DNA from: Herbidospora yilanensis
GTDB taxonomy: Bacteria > Actinomycetota > Actinomycetes > Streptosporangiales > Streptosporangiaceae
DNA length: 64,000 bases
Assembly (NCBI RefSeq): GCF_001570565.1
Contig: NZ_BBXE01000046.1
Span: 1 to 64,000 of the forward strand
Direction of reading: 5' to 3'
Notes under the pieces: generated by a model
The model's database searches: none
Told to the model about the DNA's origin: nothing
The model's input: only the letters and a program-made list of their open reading frames with translations
In this document: positions 15,045 through 24,480 of the stretch, in pieces
Position numbering within the stretch: the first letter of the stretch is position 1
Layout: each line of letters opens with the position of its first letter
Program-made: the position numbers and the translations under genes

Positions 15045-17393
15045 ATGAGCCCGTACACCCTGCCGTTGACCAGCGAATCGGCCGACGCCGGCACCGCCGG
15101 CGGGAAAGGCGCCTCCCTCGCGCGGCTGGCGTCGGCGGGGCTGCCGGTGCCGGACGGTTTCCACGTCACCACCGCCGCCCGCGAGGCCGGGATGAACCGC
15201 GAGGTGACCGCCGAGATCTCGGCGGCCTACCGGGCGATGGGAGACGACGTGCCGGTCGCCGTGCGGTCGTCGGCCACGGCGGAAGACCGGCCCGACGTGT
15301 CGTTCGCCGGGCAGCACGACACCTACCTCGGGGTCCGGGGGGTCGCGGCGGTGATCGACGCGGTCGAGCGGTGCTGGCGGTCGCTCGACAACGACCGGGC
15401 GCGGGCCTACCGGGAGCGGGAGGGCATCGCCCGGCCGGGGATGGCGGTGGTCGTCCAGGAGCTCGTGGACGCGTCGGTGTCCGGGGTGATGTTCACCGAG
15501 CTCGACGGGAAGCTGGTGATCAACGCGGCCTGGGGCTGGGGGGAGACCGTCGCGGGCGGCACGGTCACGCCCGACGTCTACGCCGTCGACCGCGACGGCC
15601 ACATCGACGAGACGATCTCCGACAAGGCCGTCATGGCGGGCACCTCGGGGCTCGTGCCGGTGCCGCCCGACCTGCGGTCGGTGCCCACGCTGACGCGCGA
15701 GCAGGTGATGGCGCTGGCCGGGCTCGGGCGGCGGATCGAGATCCTGTACGGGATGCCCATGGACGTCGAATGGGGGATCGCCGCGGCGAAGCCGTACATC
15801 CTGCAGGCCCGGCCGATCACCGGGCGGCGGGAGGTGTGGAACGACTCGCTGCGCGGCGACTACCTGTGGACCAACGGCAACCTCGCGGAGGCCATCCCCA
15901 GTGTGATGACGCCGGTGACCTGGTCGGTGGTCCAGCGGTTCATGGCCGACGCGATGATCGCCGGGTCGTTCGCGGGACACCCGGTGTGCGGGAACATCGG
16001 CGGGCGTTTCTACCTGAACCTGTCGGTCCTGCTGACCATCGGCGACTCGCTCGGCCTCAGCCGGATGATCAGAGACACCCTGGAGCCGGTCTTCGGCCGG
16101 CTGCCCGAGGGCGCCGAGGTCCCGCTGCTGCCGCTGACCAGAGCCCGGTCGGTGCGCGGCACGCTCCCGCTGCTGCGGGGCCGGCTCGCCCTCATCCCCT
16201 ATGCCCGGCGGCTCGACCGCATGTTGCCGCGCCTGCGGCGCCGGGCCGACGACCTGCGGACCCTGATCGCCGTCAGCAACGACCTGGCCGGCCTGTGGCG
16301 GGGCGCGGTCGAGCCCTACTTCCGCGAGTGCAACCGCCTCCTGGCCGCCGCCGGACGGCAGGACGCCGGCAGCCTGATCTTCCTGCGCAACCGCCTGGAG
16401 AACCTCGTCGGGGCGGCCGACGCCAACGCGCTGACCAGCGGGTTCGGCGCCCACCTGGAGAGCATGGGGCCGCTCCTCGGCCTGGGCGAGGTGAAGCGCG
16501 GCCGGTTGCCCCGGCAGGAGTACGCCCACCGCTGGGGGCACCGCTGCCCCGACGAGCTCGAACTGTCGGCCGCCCGGCCGGGCGAGGATCCGGAGTGGGT
16601 CGACCGGGAGCTCGCCGGCCTGTCGGAGGACCCGATCCTCCTGCTGAGCCGGCAGGAGGAGGTGTCGCGGGCGGCGTGGCGGCGGTTCAAGGAGCACGAC
16701 CCGCGCGACGCCTACCGCTACTGGGGCCTGATCCGGCGGTGGGGCCAGATCGTCCGGGCCCGGGAGGAGGCCCGGTCGGAGGCGGTCCGGGCGTTCTGGG
16801 TGCTGCGCGACTGGGTGCGCCGGGCCGGGTCGGTCACCGGGGCCGGCGACGACGTGTTCTTCCTGCGGATCGGCGAGATCCTGCGGCTGCTCCGGGGCGA
16901 TCGGGGGGTGCTCGGCCTGACGGACGTGCGGCGGGCGGCCTACGAGCACTACCGGTCGCTGCCGCCCTACCCGGGGGTGATCCGGGGCGCGTTCGACCCC
17001 GAACGGTGGGCGGCCGACCCCGACCGGCGCTCCGACTACGCCGACGCCGCGAGGGGGCCCTCCGCGCGGGACGGGTCGATCAACGGCTTCCCCGGCGCGG
17101 CCGGGGTGGTGGAGGGCATCGCCCGCGTCATCCCGTCGATGACCGAGGCGCAGCACCTGGGCGCCGGGGAGATCCTGGTGACGAACGTGACGAACGTCGG
17201 CTGGACCCCGCTGTTCCCACGCGCCGCCGCCGTGGTCACCGACGTCGGCGCCCCCCTGTCGCACGCCGCGATCGTCGCCCGCGAGCTGGGCATCCCCGCC
17301 GTCGTCGGCACGGGCGACGCGACCACCCGGATCCGCGACGGGGCCCGGGTCCGGGTCGACGGCTCGGCCGGGACGGTCGAGGTCCTCGACTAG
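15045..17393 (+). CDS. PEP-synthase/rifampicin-phosphotransferase-like dikinase
   Basis: A 782-aa protein. It has an N-terminal ATP-grasp (PPDK_N) domain over about residues 1-290, with GGKGASLARL and VPVAVRSSATAED. A divergent helical middle region spans about 300-680. A C-terminal swivelling phosphohistidine domain contains GAPLSHAAIVARELGIP (catalytic His near residue 745). The protein ends right after the His domain and lacks the C-terminal PEP/pyruvate TIM barrel of true PEP synthases. That is the architecture of rifampin phosphotransferase (Rph), which phosphorylates an antibiotic hydroxyl using ATP. The middle domain is too divergent for me to assert rifamycin as the substrate. It is monocistronic or grouped with ychJ 14 nt downstream. 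Confidence 0.75.
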   Translation: MSPYTLPLTSESADAGTAGGKGASLARLASAGLPVPDGFHVTTAAREAGMNREVTAEISAAYRAMGDDVPVAVRSSATAEDRPDVSFAGQHDTYLGVRGVAAVIDAVERCWRSLDNDRARAYREREGIARPGMAVVVQELVDASVSGVMFTELDGKLVINAAWGWGETVAGGTVTPDVYAVDRDGHIDETISDKAVMAGTSGLVPVPPDLRSVPTLTREQVMALAGLGRRIEILYGMPMDVEWGIAAAKPYILQARPITGRREVWNDSLRGDYLWTNGNLAEAIPSVMTPVTWSVVQRFMADAMIAGSFAGHPVCGNIGGRFYLNLSVLLTIGDSLGLSRMIRDTLEPVFGRLPEGAEVPLLPLTRARSVRGTLPLLRGRLALIPYARRLDRMLPRLRRRADDLRTLIAVSNDLAGLWRGAVEPYFRECNRLLAAAGRQDAGSLIFLRNRLENLVGAADANALTSGFGAHLESMGPLLGLGEVKRGRLPRQEYAHRWGHRCPDELELSAARPGEDPEWVDRELAGLSEDPILLLSRQEEVSRAAWRRFKEHDPRDAYRYWGLIRRWGQIVRAREEARSEAVRAFWVLRDWVRRAGSVTGAGDDVFFLRIGEILRLLRGDRGVLGLTDVRRAAYEHYRSLPPYPGVIRGAFDPERWAADPDRRSDYADAARGPSARDGSINGFPGAAGVVEGIARVIPSMTEAQHLGAGEILVTNVTNVGWTPLFPRAAAVVTDVGAPLSHAAIVARELGIPAVVGTGDATTRIRDGARVRVDGSAGTVEVLD

Positions 17394-17407
17394 GGAAGAA
17401 TGGCCGG

Positions 17408-17785
17408 GTGGCCGAGAAGGGGTGTCCTTGCGGGTCCGGCAAGGCATACGGGGAGTGTTGCGGGCGGTTCCACGCCGGCGAGGCGGCGGCGCCGACCGCC
17501 GAGGCGCTGATGCGGTCGCGGTTCTCCGCCTACGCCAAGGGTGACACGGCCTATCTGCTGACCACCTGGCACTCCACGACCCGGCCGCCGCGCCTCGACC
17601 TCGACCGGAAGACCCGGTGGACGGAGCTAGAGATCCTGGAGACCTCCGGCGGGTCGGCGATCCACACCGAGGGGACCGTCCGGTTCCGGGCCCACTACGC
17701 CGAGCGCGGCCGGGCCGGGGTGCTGGAGGAGCACAGCACGTTCTCCCGTGAAAACGGCCGCTGGGTCTATGTCGCCGCTCTCTGA
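17408..17785 (+). CDS. YchJ-family SEC-C motif protein
   Basis: A 125-aa protein of the UPF0225/YchJ family. The N-terminal SEC-C zinc motif CPCGSGKAYGECC is followed by the family signature ALMRSRFSAYAKGDTAYL and a cystatin-like/NTF2-like beta sheet ending SRENGRWVYV. The function is unknown. SEC-C motifs bind zinc and mediate protein contacts. The start is GTG with GGGAAGA about nine bases upstream. The ATG eight bases earlier is out of frame. The end overlaps the next gene. Confidence 0.85.
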   Translation: MAEKGCPCGSGKAYGECCGRFHAGEAAAPTAEALMRSRFSAYAKGDTAYLLTTWHSTTRPPRLDLDRKTRWTELEILETSGGSAIHTEGTVRFRAHYAERGRAGVLEEHSTFSRENGRWVYVAAL

Positions 17786-18848
17786 CCTCGGCCTGCGCCG
17801 CCACCCCGACGACCCGCGCGACCCGTTCCGGGCCTGGGACGCCGCCGACGAATACCTCCTCGACGAACTCGGCGAGCCGCGGGGCGCGGTCGTGGTGTTC
17901 GGCGACCGCTGGGGCGCGCTGGTCACCGCGCTGGCGGCGCACCGGCCGGTCCAGATCACCGACTCCTACCTGACCCAGCAGGCGACCCGGGCCAACCTGG
18001 CCCGGCTCGGGCTGCCCGAGGCGACCCTGCTGTCGACCCAGGACGCCCCGCCCGGCCGGATCGACACGCTGCTGGTCCGCGTCCCCAAGAGCCTCGCCCT
18101 GCTGGAAGACCAGCTCATCCGGCTCGCGCCGGCGGTCCACGAGGGCACCAGGATCATCGGCGCGGGCATGGTCAAGGAGATCCACACCTCCACGCTGGCC
18201 CTGTTCGAGAACATCCTCGGCCCCACCCGCACGTCCCTCGCGGTCAAGAAGGCCCGGCTGATCTTCACCGAGCCGCGCCCCACGCCGAGGACGAGCCGCT
18301 TCCCGGTGACGTACACCCATGAGGGTCTCGACCTGGTCAACCACGCCGGCGTGTTCTGCGCCGACCGGCTCGACATCGGCACCCGGTTCTTTCTGAAGCA
18401 CCTGCCCGCGACCGTCAAGGGGCAGCGGGTCGTCGACCTCGGCTGCGGCAACGGGATCGTCGGGGCGTTCGTGCTGCGCGGCAACCCCGACGCCGAGGTG
18501 CTGTTCGTCGACGAGTCCTACGCCGCCGTCGCGTCGGCCCGCGCCAACGTGCGGGGTCCGGCGGAGTTCCGGGTCGGCGACGGGCTGGCCGGAGCCGAGC
18601 CGGAATCGGCCGACCTGGTGTTGTGCAACCCGCCGTTCCACACCCACCAGGCCGTCACCGACGCGACGGCGTGGCGCATGTTCACGCAGGCGAAGCGGGC
18701 CCTGCGGCCCGGTGGCGAGCTGCGGATCGTCGGCAACCGCCACCTCGGCTATCACGTCAAGCTGAAGCGCCTGTTCGGCGACGTGACCGTGGTGGCGGGC
18801 GATCCCAAGTTCGTCGTGCTGAGCGCGGTCAGGCGCGGGCCTCGATGA
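17769..18848 (+). CDS. rlmG: RlmG/RsmC-type rRNA guanine-N2 methyltransferase
   Basis: A 359-aa protein with the two-half architecture of RlmG/RsmC. The N-terminal half is a degenerate methyltransferase-like fold (VVVFGDRWGALVTALAA). The catalytic C-terminal Rossmann domain has VVDLGCGNGIVGAFVL as the SAM loop and LVLCNPPFHTHQAV, whose NPPF motif marks amino-group methylation of guanine in rRNA. RlmG modifies 23S G1835 in E. coli; the exact target here is inferred. The start overlaps the ychJ stop. The last 20 nt overlap the convergent methyltransferase gene. Confidence 0.85.
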   Translation: MSPLSDLGLRRHPDDPRDPFRAWDAADEYLLDELGEPRGAVVVFGDRWGALVTALAAHRPVQITDSYLTQQATRANLARLGLPEATLLSTQDAPPGRIDTLLVRVPKSLALLEDQLIRLAPAVHEGTRIIGAGMVKEIHTSTLALFENILGPTRTSLAVKKARLIFTEPRPTPRTSRFPVTYTHEGLDLVNHAGVFCADRLDIGTRFFLKHLPATVKGQRVVDLGCGNGIVGAFVLRGNPDAEVLFVDESYAAVASARANVRGPAEFRVGDGLAGAEPESADLVLCNPPFHTHQAVTDATAWRMFTQAKRALRPGGELRIVGNRHLGYHVKLKRLFGDVTVVAGDPKFVVLSAVRRGPR

Positions 18849-19884
18849 CCAGGTTGAAGTCGGTCGTCAGGGCGGTCCGCACCCGGCCGAAACCGGCCTC
18901 GCGCAGCAGCGCCTCGATGCGGGAGGGGCCCGCCTGGTTGCCCAGCCCGAGCCTGGCGCCCTCCGACAGGCCGTGCGGCAGGCAGAGCATGACCGAGGAC
19001 GCCGCGTAGGTCGCCGCGATCGGGTTGCCGATGGTGTCCTCCAGCCGGTCGGCCGCGAAGGGCTCGACGACCAGGACGGTGCCGCCCTCGGCCAGCGCCG
19101 CGCGGGCCCGGGCCGCCGCCGCCGGCGGGTCGCCCATGTCGTGGAGGGCGTCGAAGAAGCAGATCAGGTCCCAGGCGCCGGACTGCTCCTCGCCCGAGTC
19201 GGCGACGTGGAAGCGCACCCGGTCCTCGACCCCGGCGTCCTCGGCGGCCAGGCGGGCGGCCTCGATCGAGGGCTCATGGGCGTCGACGCCCACGAAGCGG
19301 GAGTTCGGGAAGGCCTCGGCCATCAGGATCGAGGACGTCCCCATGCCGCAGCCGACGTCGAGCACGCGGGCCCCGGCGGTCAGCCGCCCGGTGACGCCGT
19401 CGAGGGCGGGCAGCCAGTGGTCGACCAGGCTGAACCGGTAGAGCGGGGCGAAGAACCGCGACACGCCGCCGAACAGGTTCTCGTCGTGGCGGCCCCAGGC
19501 GAAGCCCTCGCCGGTGCGGAACGCCTCGGTCAGGTGGTCGGCGGCCTTCCAGGAGGCGGCCTGGATCTGCGAGGCCGAGGCGCGGGCGGCGATCGTGGTG
19601 TCGTCGGCCAGCACCAGGGCGTGCTCGTCGGGCAGTTCGTAGGTTTCTCCGGCGGGGTCGTAGTCGACGTGCTCGGCGACGGCCTGCACCCGCAGCCACT
19701 CGCGGACGTACCGCTCCGACAGGCCGGTCTTGGCGGCGAGGTCGGTGCTGGTGAGCGGGCCCGCCCCGGCCATGGCGCGGAAGAGGCCGAGCCGGTCGCC
19801 CAGGTGGGTCTGGAGGGTGAGGCCGGAACCCAGGCTCTCCAGGGTGATCTTCATCGCGAAGTCTTCGAGCTTCTTGGTGTCCAT
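18829..19884 (-). CDS. SAM-dependent methyltransferase with N-terminal winged helix
   Basis: A 351-aa protein. Residues 15-80 form a winged-helix dimerisation domain (TSTDLAAKTGLSERYVREWL), as in plant-type and antibiotic O-methyltransferases. A class I SAM fold follows, with VLDVGCGMGTSSILMA (motif I), the acidic residue in FVGVDAHE, and DLICFFDALHDMGDP (motif IV). The most likely role is small-molecule methylation. The ATG at 19884 was chosen because AGGG lies eight bases upstream. An in-frame ATG six codons earlier is possible. It is divergent from the alpha/beta hydrolase. Confidence 0.82.
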   Translation of the reverse strand: MDTKKLEDFAMKITLESLGSGLTLQTHLGDRLGLFRAMAGAGPLTSTDLAAKTGLSERYVREWLRVQAVAEHVDYDPAGETYELPDEHALVLADDTTIAARASASQIQAASWKAADHLTEAFRTGEGFAWGRHDENLFGGVSRFFAPLYRFSLVDHWLPALDGVTGRLTAGARVLDVGCGMGTSSILMAEAFPNSRFVGVDAHEPSIEAARLAAEDAGVEDRVRFHVADSGEEQSGAWDLICFFDALHDMGDPPAAAARARAALAEGGTVLVVEPFAADRLEDTIGNPIAATYAASSVMLCLPHGLSEGARLGLGNQAGPSRIEALLREAGFGRVRTALTTDFNLVIEARA

Positions 19885-19970
19885 GTCGTACACCCTGCCC
19901 ATTTCGCGTTTCACGGCCCTTTCGCCGTTCTGTCGCCGGTCATGAAAGGGTGAAATCTCGGCCATTAGTA

Positions 19971-20000
19971 TTGACGCCATTTCGCTGGGTAATGTGCATA
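19971..20000 (+). promoter_or_regulatory. Candidate promoter of the alpha/beta hydrolase
   Basis: TTGACG and TGCATA are separated by 18 bp and lie 23 bp before the hydrolase ATG, in the 138-bp divergent gap. Confidence 0.4.
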
Positions 20001-20022
20001 TTCCGGAACGGGGGATTTCGAA

Positions 20023-20826
20023 ATGCCGTACATCACCACGAACGACGGGGTCAGGATCTTCTACAAGGACTGGGGGACCGGGCAGCCCGTCGTCTTCAGC
20101 CACGGCTGGCCGCTCACCGCCGACGTCTGGGACAACCAGTTGCGCCTCGTCGCCGAGCACGGCTTCCGGGGCCTGGCCCACGACCGGCGCGGCGGCGGGC
20201 GGTCCGACCAGCCGTGGAACGGCAACGACATGGACACCTACGCCGACGACCTGGCCGCGCTGCTCGACACGCTCGACCTGCGCGGCGTCGTGCTGGTCGG
20301 CCACTCGACCGGCGGCGGCGAGGTCGCCCGCTACATCGGCCGCCACGGCACCTCCCGGGTCGACAAGGTGGTGCTGGCGAGCGCCGTCCCGCCGCACATG
20401 GCCGCCTCGATGCCGATCGAGGTCTTCGACGAGATCCGCGACGGCGTCGCCGGCGACCGGTCGCAGTACTACCGGGAGCTCGCGCTGCCCTTCTACGGCT
20501 TCAACCGGCCCGACGCCGAGATCAGCCAGGGGGCGATCGACGCGTTCTGGATGTGGAGCATGCAGGTCGGGGTCAAGAGCGCCTTCGAGTGTGTACGGGC
20601 GTTCTCGGAGACCGACTTCACCGGGGATCTGCCGCGGATCGACGTGCCGACCCTGGTCGCCCACGGCGACGACGACCAGATCGTGCCGTTCGAGGCGTCG
20701 GCCCCGAAGACCGCCCGGCTGATCCCCGACGCGACCCTCCAGGTCTACCCGGGGGCGCCCCACGGGATCAGGGGCGACTACGAGAAGGCGTTCAACGCCG
20801 ACCTGCTGACGTTCATCACGAAGTGA
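20023..20826 (+). CDS. Alpha/beta hydrolase (non-haem chloroperoxidase/esterase group)
   Basis: A 267-aa single-domain alpha/beta hydrolase. The oxyanion-hole motif is FSHGWPL, the nucleophile elbow is [13 protein letters not shown], the catalytic Asp lies in [11 protein letters not shown] and the catalytic His in YPGAPHGI. Sequence and length match the cofactor-free chloroperoxidase/arylesterase group, whose physiological role is usually esterase or perhydrolase activity. It has no signal peptide. The last 11 nt overlap the convergent deaminase gene. Confidence 0.9.
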   Translation: MPYITTNDGVRIFYKDWGTGQPVVFSHGWPLTADVWDNQLRLVAEHGFRGLAHDRRGGGRSDQPWNGNDMDTYADDLAALLDTLDLRGVVLVGHSTGGGEVARYIGRHGTSRVDKVVLASAVPPHMAASMPIEVFDEIRDGVAGDRSQYYRELALPFYGFNRPDAEISQGAIDAFWMWSMQVGVKSAFECVRAFSETDFTGDLPRIDVPTLVAHGDDDQIVPFEASAPKTARLIPDATLQVYPGAPHGIRGDYEKAFNADLLTFITK

Positions 20827-21295
20827 TCGTGCGCCGGTGGAGGGCCTTCATCTCGGCCTCGAACTCCGGCGCCGGGCCCCCGACGGCCACGCCGGGCGCC
20901 ACCTCCTGGATCGGGAGGGGGCGCACCGGCGCCGACGGCGCGCCCCACCCCTCGCGCCATTCGGACAGCTGAGCGGCCGAGACGGCGTACACGATGCGGC
21001 CGAGGCCCACCCACGCGTGGGCGGCCGAGCACATCGGGCAGTGTTCGCCGGAGGTGTAGACGGTCGCGCCCGCCCGCTCCTCCGGCGTCAGGTTGGTCGC
21101 GGCCCAGCGGGCCAGTTCGAACTCGGGGTGGCGGGTCTGGTCGCCGGCGGCGGTCCGGTTGTGGTCTTCGGCCAGGACGGTCCCGTCGGCCCCGGCGAGC
21201 ACCGAGCCGAACGGCTCCTCGCCCGCCTCGAACGCCTCGTGGGCCAGCTCGACGCAGCGCCGCAGATGCCGCAGGTCCGTCTCGGAAACCGTCAT
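20816..21295 (-). CDS. Zinc-dependent nucleoside/guanine deaminase
   Basis: A 159-aa cytidine-deaminase-fold enzyme. The HPEFE motif supplies a zinc His and the proton-shuttle Glu (HxE type), and [14 protein letters not shown] supplies the two zinc Cys (PCxxC type). Of the subclasses, guanine or general nucleobase deaminase fits best. It is the last gene of the sugar ABC operon: the permease stop and this ATG are separated by only 2 nt, with AAAGGG upstream. That coupling to a sugar importer is unusual and may indicate that the imported compound is a nucleoside or aminated sugar. Confidence 0.85.
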   Translation of the reverse strand: MTVSETDLRHLRRCVELAHEAFEAGEEPFGSVLAGADGTVLAEDHNRTAAGDQTRHPEFELARWAATNLTPEERAGATVYTSGEHCPMCSAAHAWVGLGRIVYAVSAAQLSEWREGWGAPSAPVRPLPIQEVAPGVAVGGPAPEFEAEMKALHRRTITS

Positions 21296-21297
21296 CG

Positions 21298-22122
21298 TCA
21301 CCCTTTCACCGCACCGACCAGCCCGTTGACGAAGTAGCGCTGCAGGAAGGCGAACAGCGCGATCACCGGCAGCACCATGATCAATGATGCCGCGAGCACC
21401 TCGTTGTAGCGGACGACGGTACCGGAAATCAGGGACTCCAGGCCCAGGGGCAGCGTGTAGAGCGACTCGTCGTTGAGGGAGACCCGGCTCAGCACGTACT
21501 CGTTCCAGGTCGGCACGGCCGTCAGCACCGCGATCGTGACGTGCGCGGGCCGGGTCAGCGGCAGGTGGACGCGCAGGAAGATCCGCGCCTCGCTCGCGCC
21601 GTCGGCCCGCGCGGCCTCGCGCAACTCCTTGGGGACGCTCCGGTACGCCGCCGTCAGCAGCAGCACCGTCAGCGGGGCCGTGCCGTTGACGAAGGGCAGC
21701 ACCAGCCCCATGTGGGTGCCGAGCAGGCCCAGCCGGTTCTCCAGGATCACCACCGGCAGCAGCACCGTGATCCCCGGCACGAACAGCAGCGCCACGAACA
21801 ACCAGTAGAGCGCCTTCGCGCCCGGGAACCTGAGCACCGCGAACGCGTAGGAGGCCAGGCTGTAGACCACCAGCACGCCCAGCACCGTCAGCCCGGTCAC
21901 GATCAGGCTGTTGCGGAAGTAGTCGACGAACGCGAGCTGGTTCCACGTGGTGACGATCGTGTCGAAGGTCGGCTCGCGCGGGATCAGGTGTCCGCCGTCG
22001 AGGATCTCCTCCCGCGTCTTGAACGCCCCCGACACCATCCACAGGAACGGATAGAGGCTCAGCACGGCGTAGATCGTCAACGCCGCGTAGGCGGCCGTCT
22101 TCGCGACGCGGGCGGCGGTCAC
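21298..22122 (-). CDS. Carbohydrate ABC permease, MalG type
   Basis: A 274-aa inner-membrane subunit with six hydrophobic helices. The EAA motif VPKELREAARADGASEARIFLRV identifies the loop that contacts the ATPase. The GTG start overlaps the MalF-type stop (GTGA) with GAGGAGGG just upstream, so translation is coupled. No ATPase is encoded in the operon. A shared MsiK-type ATPase elsewhere is the usual actinomycete solution (inference from family biology). Confidence 0.9.
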   Translation of the reverse strand: MTAARVAKTAAYAALTIYAVLSLYPFLWMVSGAFKTREEILDGGHLIPREPTFDTIVTTWNQLAFVDYFRNSLIVTGLTVLGVLVVYSLASYAFAVLRFPGAKALYWLFVALLFVPGITVLLPVVILENRLGLLGTHMGLVLPFVNGTAPLTVLLLTAAYRSVPKELREAARADGASEARIFLRVHLPLTRPAHVTIAVLTAVPTWNEYVLSRVSLNDESLYTLPLGLESLISGTVVRYNEVLAASLIMVLPVIALFAFLQRYFVNGLVGAVKG

Positions 22123-23021
22123 CGCACCCTCCTCAGCAGCCGGGCGTTGGCCAGCGTCAGCAGCACGGCCCCCGCGAACAACAACCAGCCCAGCGCGCTC
22201 GACAACCCGAGCGTCGGCGCCAGCCCCTTGAAGAAGGCCAGTTCGTAGGTCTCCAGGGCGAGCACGCTGGTGTGCCCGCCGGGCCCGCCGTTCGTCATGA
22301 TCAGGAAGATCTGGAACCCGTGCAGCGAGTCGCGCACGCCCAGCAGCACGATCCCGGCCGTCATCGGCGTCAGCAGCGGCACGATGATCCGCCGAAGCAC
22401 CTGGCGGGGGGCCGCGCCGTCGATGCGGGCCGCCTCGACCATGCTCGGGTCGATCGCCTGGAGCCCGGTGAGGTAGAGCAGCGTCGCGGTCGGCACCGCC
22501 GACCAGACCAGGATCAGGATCAGCGTCCAGAGCGCCGTCGACGGATCGGCCAGCCAGCCCTGCGGCCGGGCCAGCGAGCCGAGGCCGGCCGAGCGCAGCA
22601 TCAGGTTGATCGAGCCCTCGGGTTCGAGCAGGTAGCGCCAGGCGTAGTAGGTGGCGATTCCGGTGGTGACGTACGGGAGGAAGTAGACCGAGCGCAGCAG
22701 TCCCCGCAGGCGGCGCACGGAGTTGAGCGTCACCGCCAGCGGCAGCGAGATCAGCACGGTCAGCAGCGGCACCGCCACGCACACGTGGAGGGTGTTCCAC
22801 GCGGCCCGGCGCACCGCCGGGGCCAGCGACGGGTCGGCCCACAGCAGGTCGGCGTAGTTCTCCAGGCCCACCCAGATCCAGTTCGGGGTGAACCCGTTCC
22901 ACGACGCGAAGCTCAGCGCGAGGCCGCTGCCGATCGTGTAGACGCCCATCACCGCGAAGAGCGCCACGGCCGGGAACACGAACGCCCAGCCGGTGAGCCA
23001 CTCCTTCCACCGGGTCGCCAT
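22119..23021 (-). CDS. Carbohydrate ABC permease, MalF type
   Basis: A 300-aa membrane protein with six hydrophobic helices. Its EAA loop reads DPSMVEAARIDGAAPRQVLRR. It forms the heterodimeric channel with the overlapping MalG-type subunit. The ATG follows the binding-protein stop TAG by two bases, consistent with one polycistronic mRNA. Family members import mono- or oligosaccharides. The substrate is not readable from the permease. Confidence 0.9.
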   Translation of the reverse strand: MATRWKEWLTGWAFVFPAVALFAVMGVYTIGSGLALSFASWNGFTPNWIWVGLENYADLLWADPSLAPAVRRAAWNTLHVCVAVPLLTVLISLPLAVTLNSVRRLRGLLRSVYFLPYVTTGIATYYAWRYLLEPEGSINLMLRSAGLGSLARPQGWLADPSTALWTLILILVWSAVPTATLLYLTGLQAIDPSMVEAARIDGAAPRQVLRRIIVPLLTPMTAGIVLLGVRDSLHGFQIFLIMTNGGPGGHTSVLALETYELAFFKGLAPTLGLSSALGWLLFAGAVLLTLANARLLRRVR

Positions 23022-23023
23022 GG

Positions 23024-24406
23024 CTACTCGGCGGACTTCCACATCGCGCCGAAGACGGCGTCGAGCTCCCGGCCGGCCCGCGCCGGGTCGAGCTCCTTCA
23101 GCGGTGACAGCCGCACGAACACCTCTCCCGGTTTGACCTGGTCGTAGCCGCCCGGGAAGAACGTCGTGTCGCCGGCGTCGTAGGTGCTCTCCGGGGCGCC
23201 GGTGAAGTACTTCTGCAGCGCGGCCAGCTCCGGGCCCATCAGCGTGGCCGCCTCGGCGCCCAGATCGGTGGCCGGGAGGTCGAGCGACTCCTTGGCCACC
23301 ACGCCCGCCCCGGCCGGCGAGGTGACGTAGTCGATCCACTTCAGCGCGGCGGCCCGGTTCTCGGACGTCGAGGTGACACCGAGGGAGGTCAGAGCCAACG
23401 GGGCCATCACGATGTCCTTGTGGGCGCCCGACTCCGAGGGCGGGATCGGGAAGGCGAGCACCTTGTCGGGCGACATGCCGTTCTGGGCCAGGAACGCCAG
23501 GGTGAACGTGCCGCCGACGTTGTAGGCCGACTTGCCCTGGGCGAAGGCGATGTCGGCCTCGTCGATGCCGAGGGTGGTCGCGCCGGGCATCCAGTAGGGC
23601 GTGAGCTGCCCGTACAGGTCGAGGGTCTTGACCCCGCCGGGGGACCCGAACCCGGCCGTGGTGCCCTTGGCGAACAGCCCCTGGAACTTCTCCCTGCCCA
23701 GGTAGGCGTGGGCGAGCGGCTGGTAGATCCAGTTGTAGCCGACCTGGCTGACCTTCAGGCCGAGCGAGAGGCCGCCCGCCCGCGGGTCCTTCTCCGTGGA
23801 CGTCTTGAGCGCCGCCACGAACTCCTCCCAGCTCGCCGGGGGAGTGTCGGGGCTGAGCCCGGCGGCCTGGAGTTTCTCCTTGTTGGCGTAGACGATGCCG
23901 AACGCTCCCGCGGTGAACGGGACGGCGTACATCGACCCGGCCTTGGCCTGCTTGAACGGCGAGTCGGACGCCGCGCGGTCGATCCGGCCCTGGTCGAGCA
24001 CGCCCGCGTTCCGCGTGGACGGCAGGAACCGCGCCCTCCAGGCGTCGTTCACGTCGCCGCCGATGTCGGCGAGCAGGCCGGAGGCGCCGAGCTCCAGGTC
24101 CTCACCCGCGGCGTGGGCCTCCAGGACGTCGGGCAGGTCGCCCGTCTGGGCGGCGCTCTGGATCTTGCTCTTGAAGACGTCGTCGGGCGTGACGGCCTCG
24201 ACCTTAACGCTGATGCCGGTCTGCGCGGTGAACCGCTCGGCGGCCTTCTGGAGCGCGGTCGCGTGCGACTGCTTGAAGGTCCACATCGTCAGCGACTGAC
24301 CGGACGCGGCCGGTTCGCCCGGTTGCCCGCCGCCTGACGAGCAACCGGCGGCCACCAAGGTGGCGACGGCGGCCAAGGACAGGATTCGCGCTTTCATAGA
24401 TGCCAT
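23024..24406 (-). CDS. Sugar ABC transporter substrate-binding lipoprotein
   Basis: A 460-aa extracellular solute-binding protein (family 1). The leader MASMKARILSLAAVATLVAA is followed by a lipobox Cys at VAAGCSSGGG, so the mature protein is lipid-anchored outside the membrane. The two-lobe SBP fold is recognisable from LTMWTFKQSH and the Trp/aromatic-rich C-terminal lobe. It heads the importer operon. A promoter with a tandem 15-bp repeat over its -35 lies upstream. ATG 24406 has GGGGG five bases upstream; ATG 24397 is an alternative. Confidence 0.9.
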   Translation of the reverse strand: MASMKARILSLAAVATLVAAGCSSGGGQPGEPAASGQSLTMWTFKQSHATALQKAAERFTAQTGISVKVEAVTPDDVFKSKIQSAAQTGDLPDVLEAHAAGEDLELGASGLLADIGGDVNDAWRARFLPSTRNAGVLDQGRIDRAASDSPFKQAKAGSMYAVPFTAGAFGIVYANKEKLQAAGLSPDTPPASWEEFVAALKTSTEKDPRAGGLSLGLKVSQVGYNWIYQPLAHAYLGREKFQGLFAKGTTAGFGSPGGVKTLDLYGQLTPYWMPGATTLGIDEADIAFAQGKSAYNVGGTFTLAFLAQNGMSPDKVLAFPIPPSESGAHKDIVMAPLALTSLGVTSTSENRAAALKWIDYVTSPAGAGVVAKESLDLPATDLGAEAATLMGPELAALQKYFTGAPESTYDAGDTTFFPGGYDQVKPGEVFVRLSPLKELDPARAGRELDAVFGAMWKSAE

Positions 24407-24428
24407 GTCGGCCCCCTGGGGGTGGGAC

Positions 24429-24442
24429 GCAAATCGTTAAGA
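24429..24442. promoter_or_regulatory. Degenerate copy of the GCAAAACG operator
   Basis: GCAAATCGTTAAGA matches 10 of 14 positions of the perfect operator at 28331-28344, and lies between the importer promoter and its first gene. It could let one regulator control both promoters. The similarity is modest. Confidence 0.35.
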
Positions 24443-24452
24443 CTGTCCCTGG

Positions 24453-24480
24453 AATTTACACGCGGGACATTCTGTGTCAA
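24453..24480 (-). promoter_or_regulatory. Promoter of the sugar ABC importer operon
   Basis: Read leftward, TTGACA and TAAATT are separated by 16 bp, about 47 bp upstream of the binding-protein ATG. The -35 lies inside the tandem 15-bp direct repeat, an arrangement suited to regulation. Confidence 0.6.

Noticed and set aside
13860-18755. Very long open frame on the minus strand (over 1,600 codons) across the phosphatase, dikinase, YchJ and RlmG genes
   Set aside because: Its translation is Arg/Pro/Gly/His-rich with no domain, and it lies antisense to genes with clear motifs. It is a GC-bias shadow.
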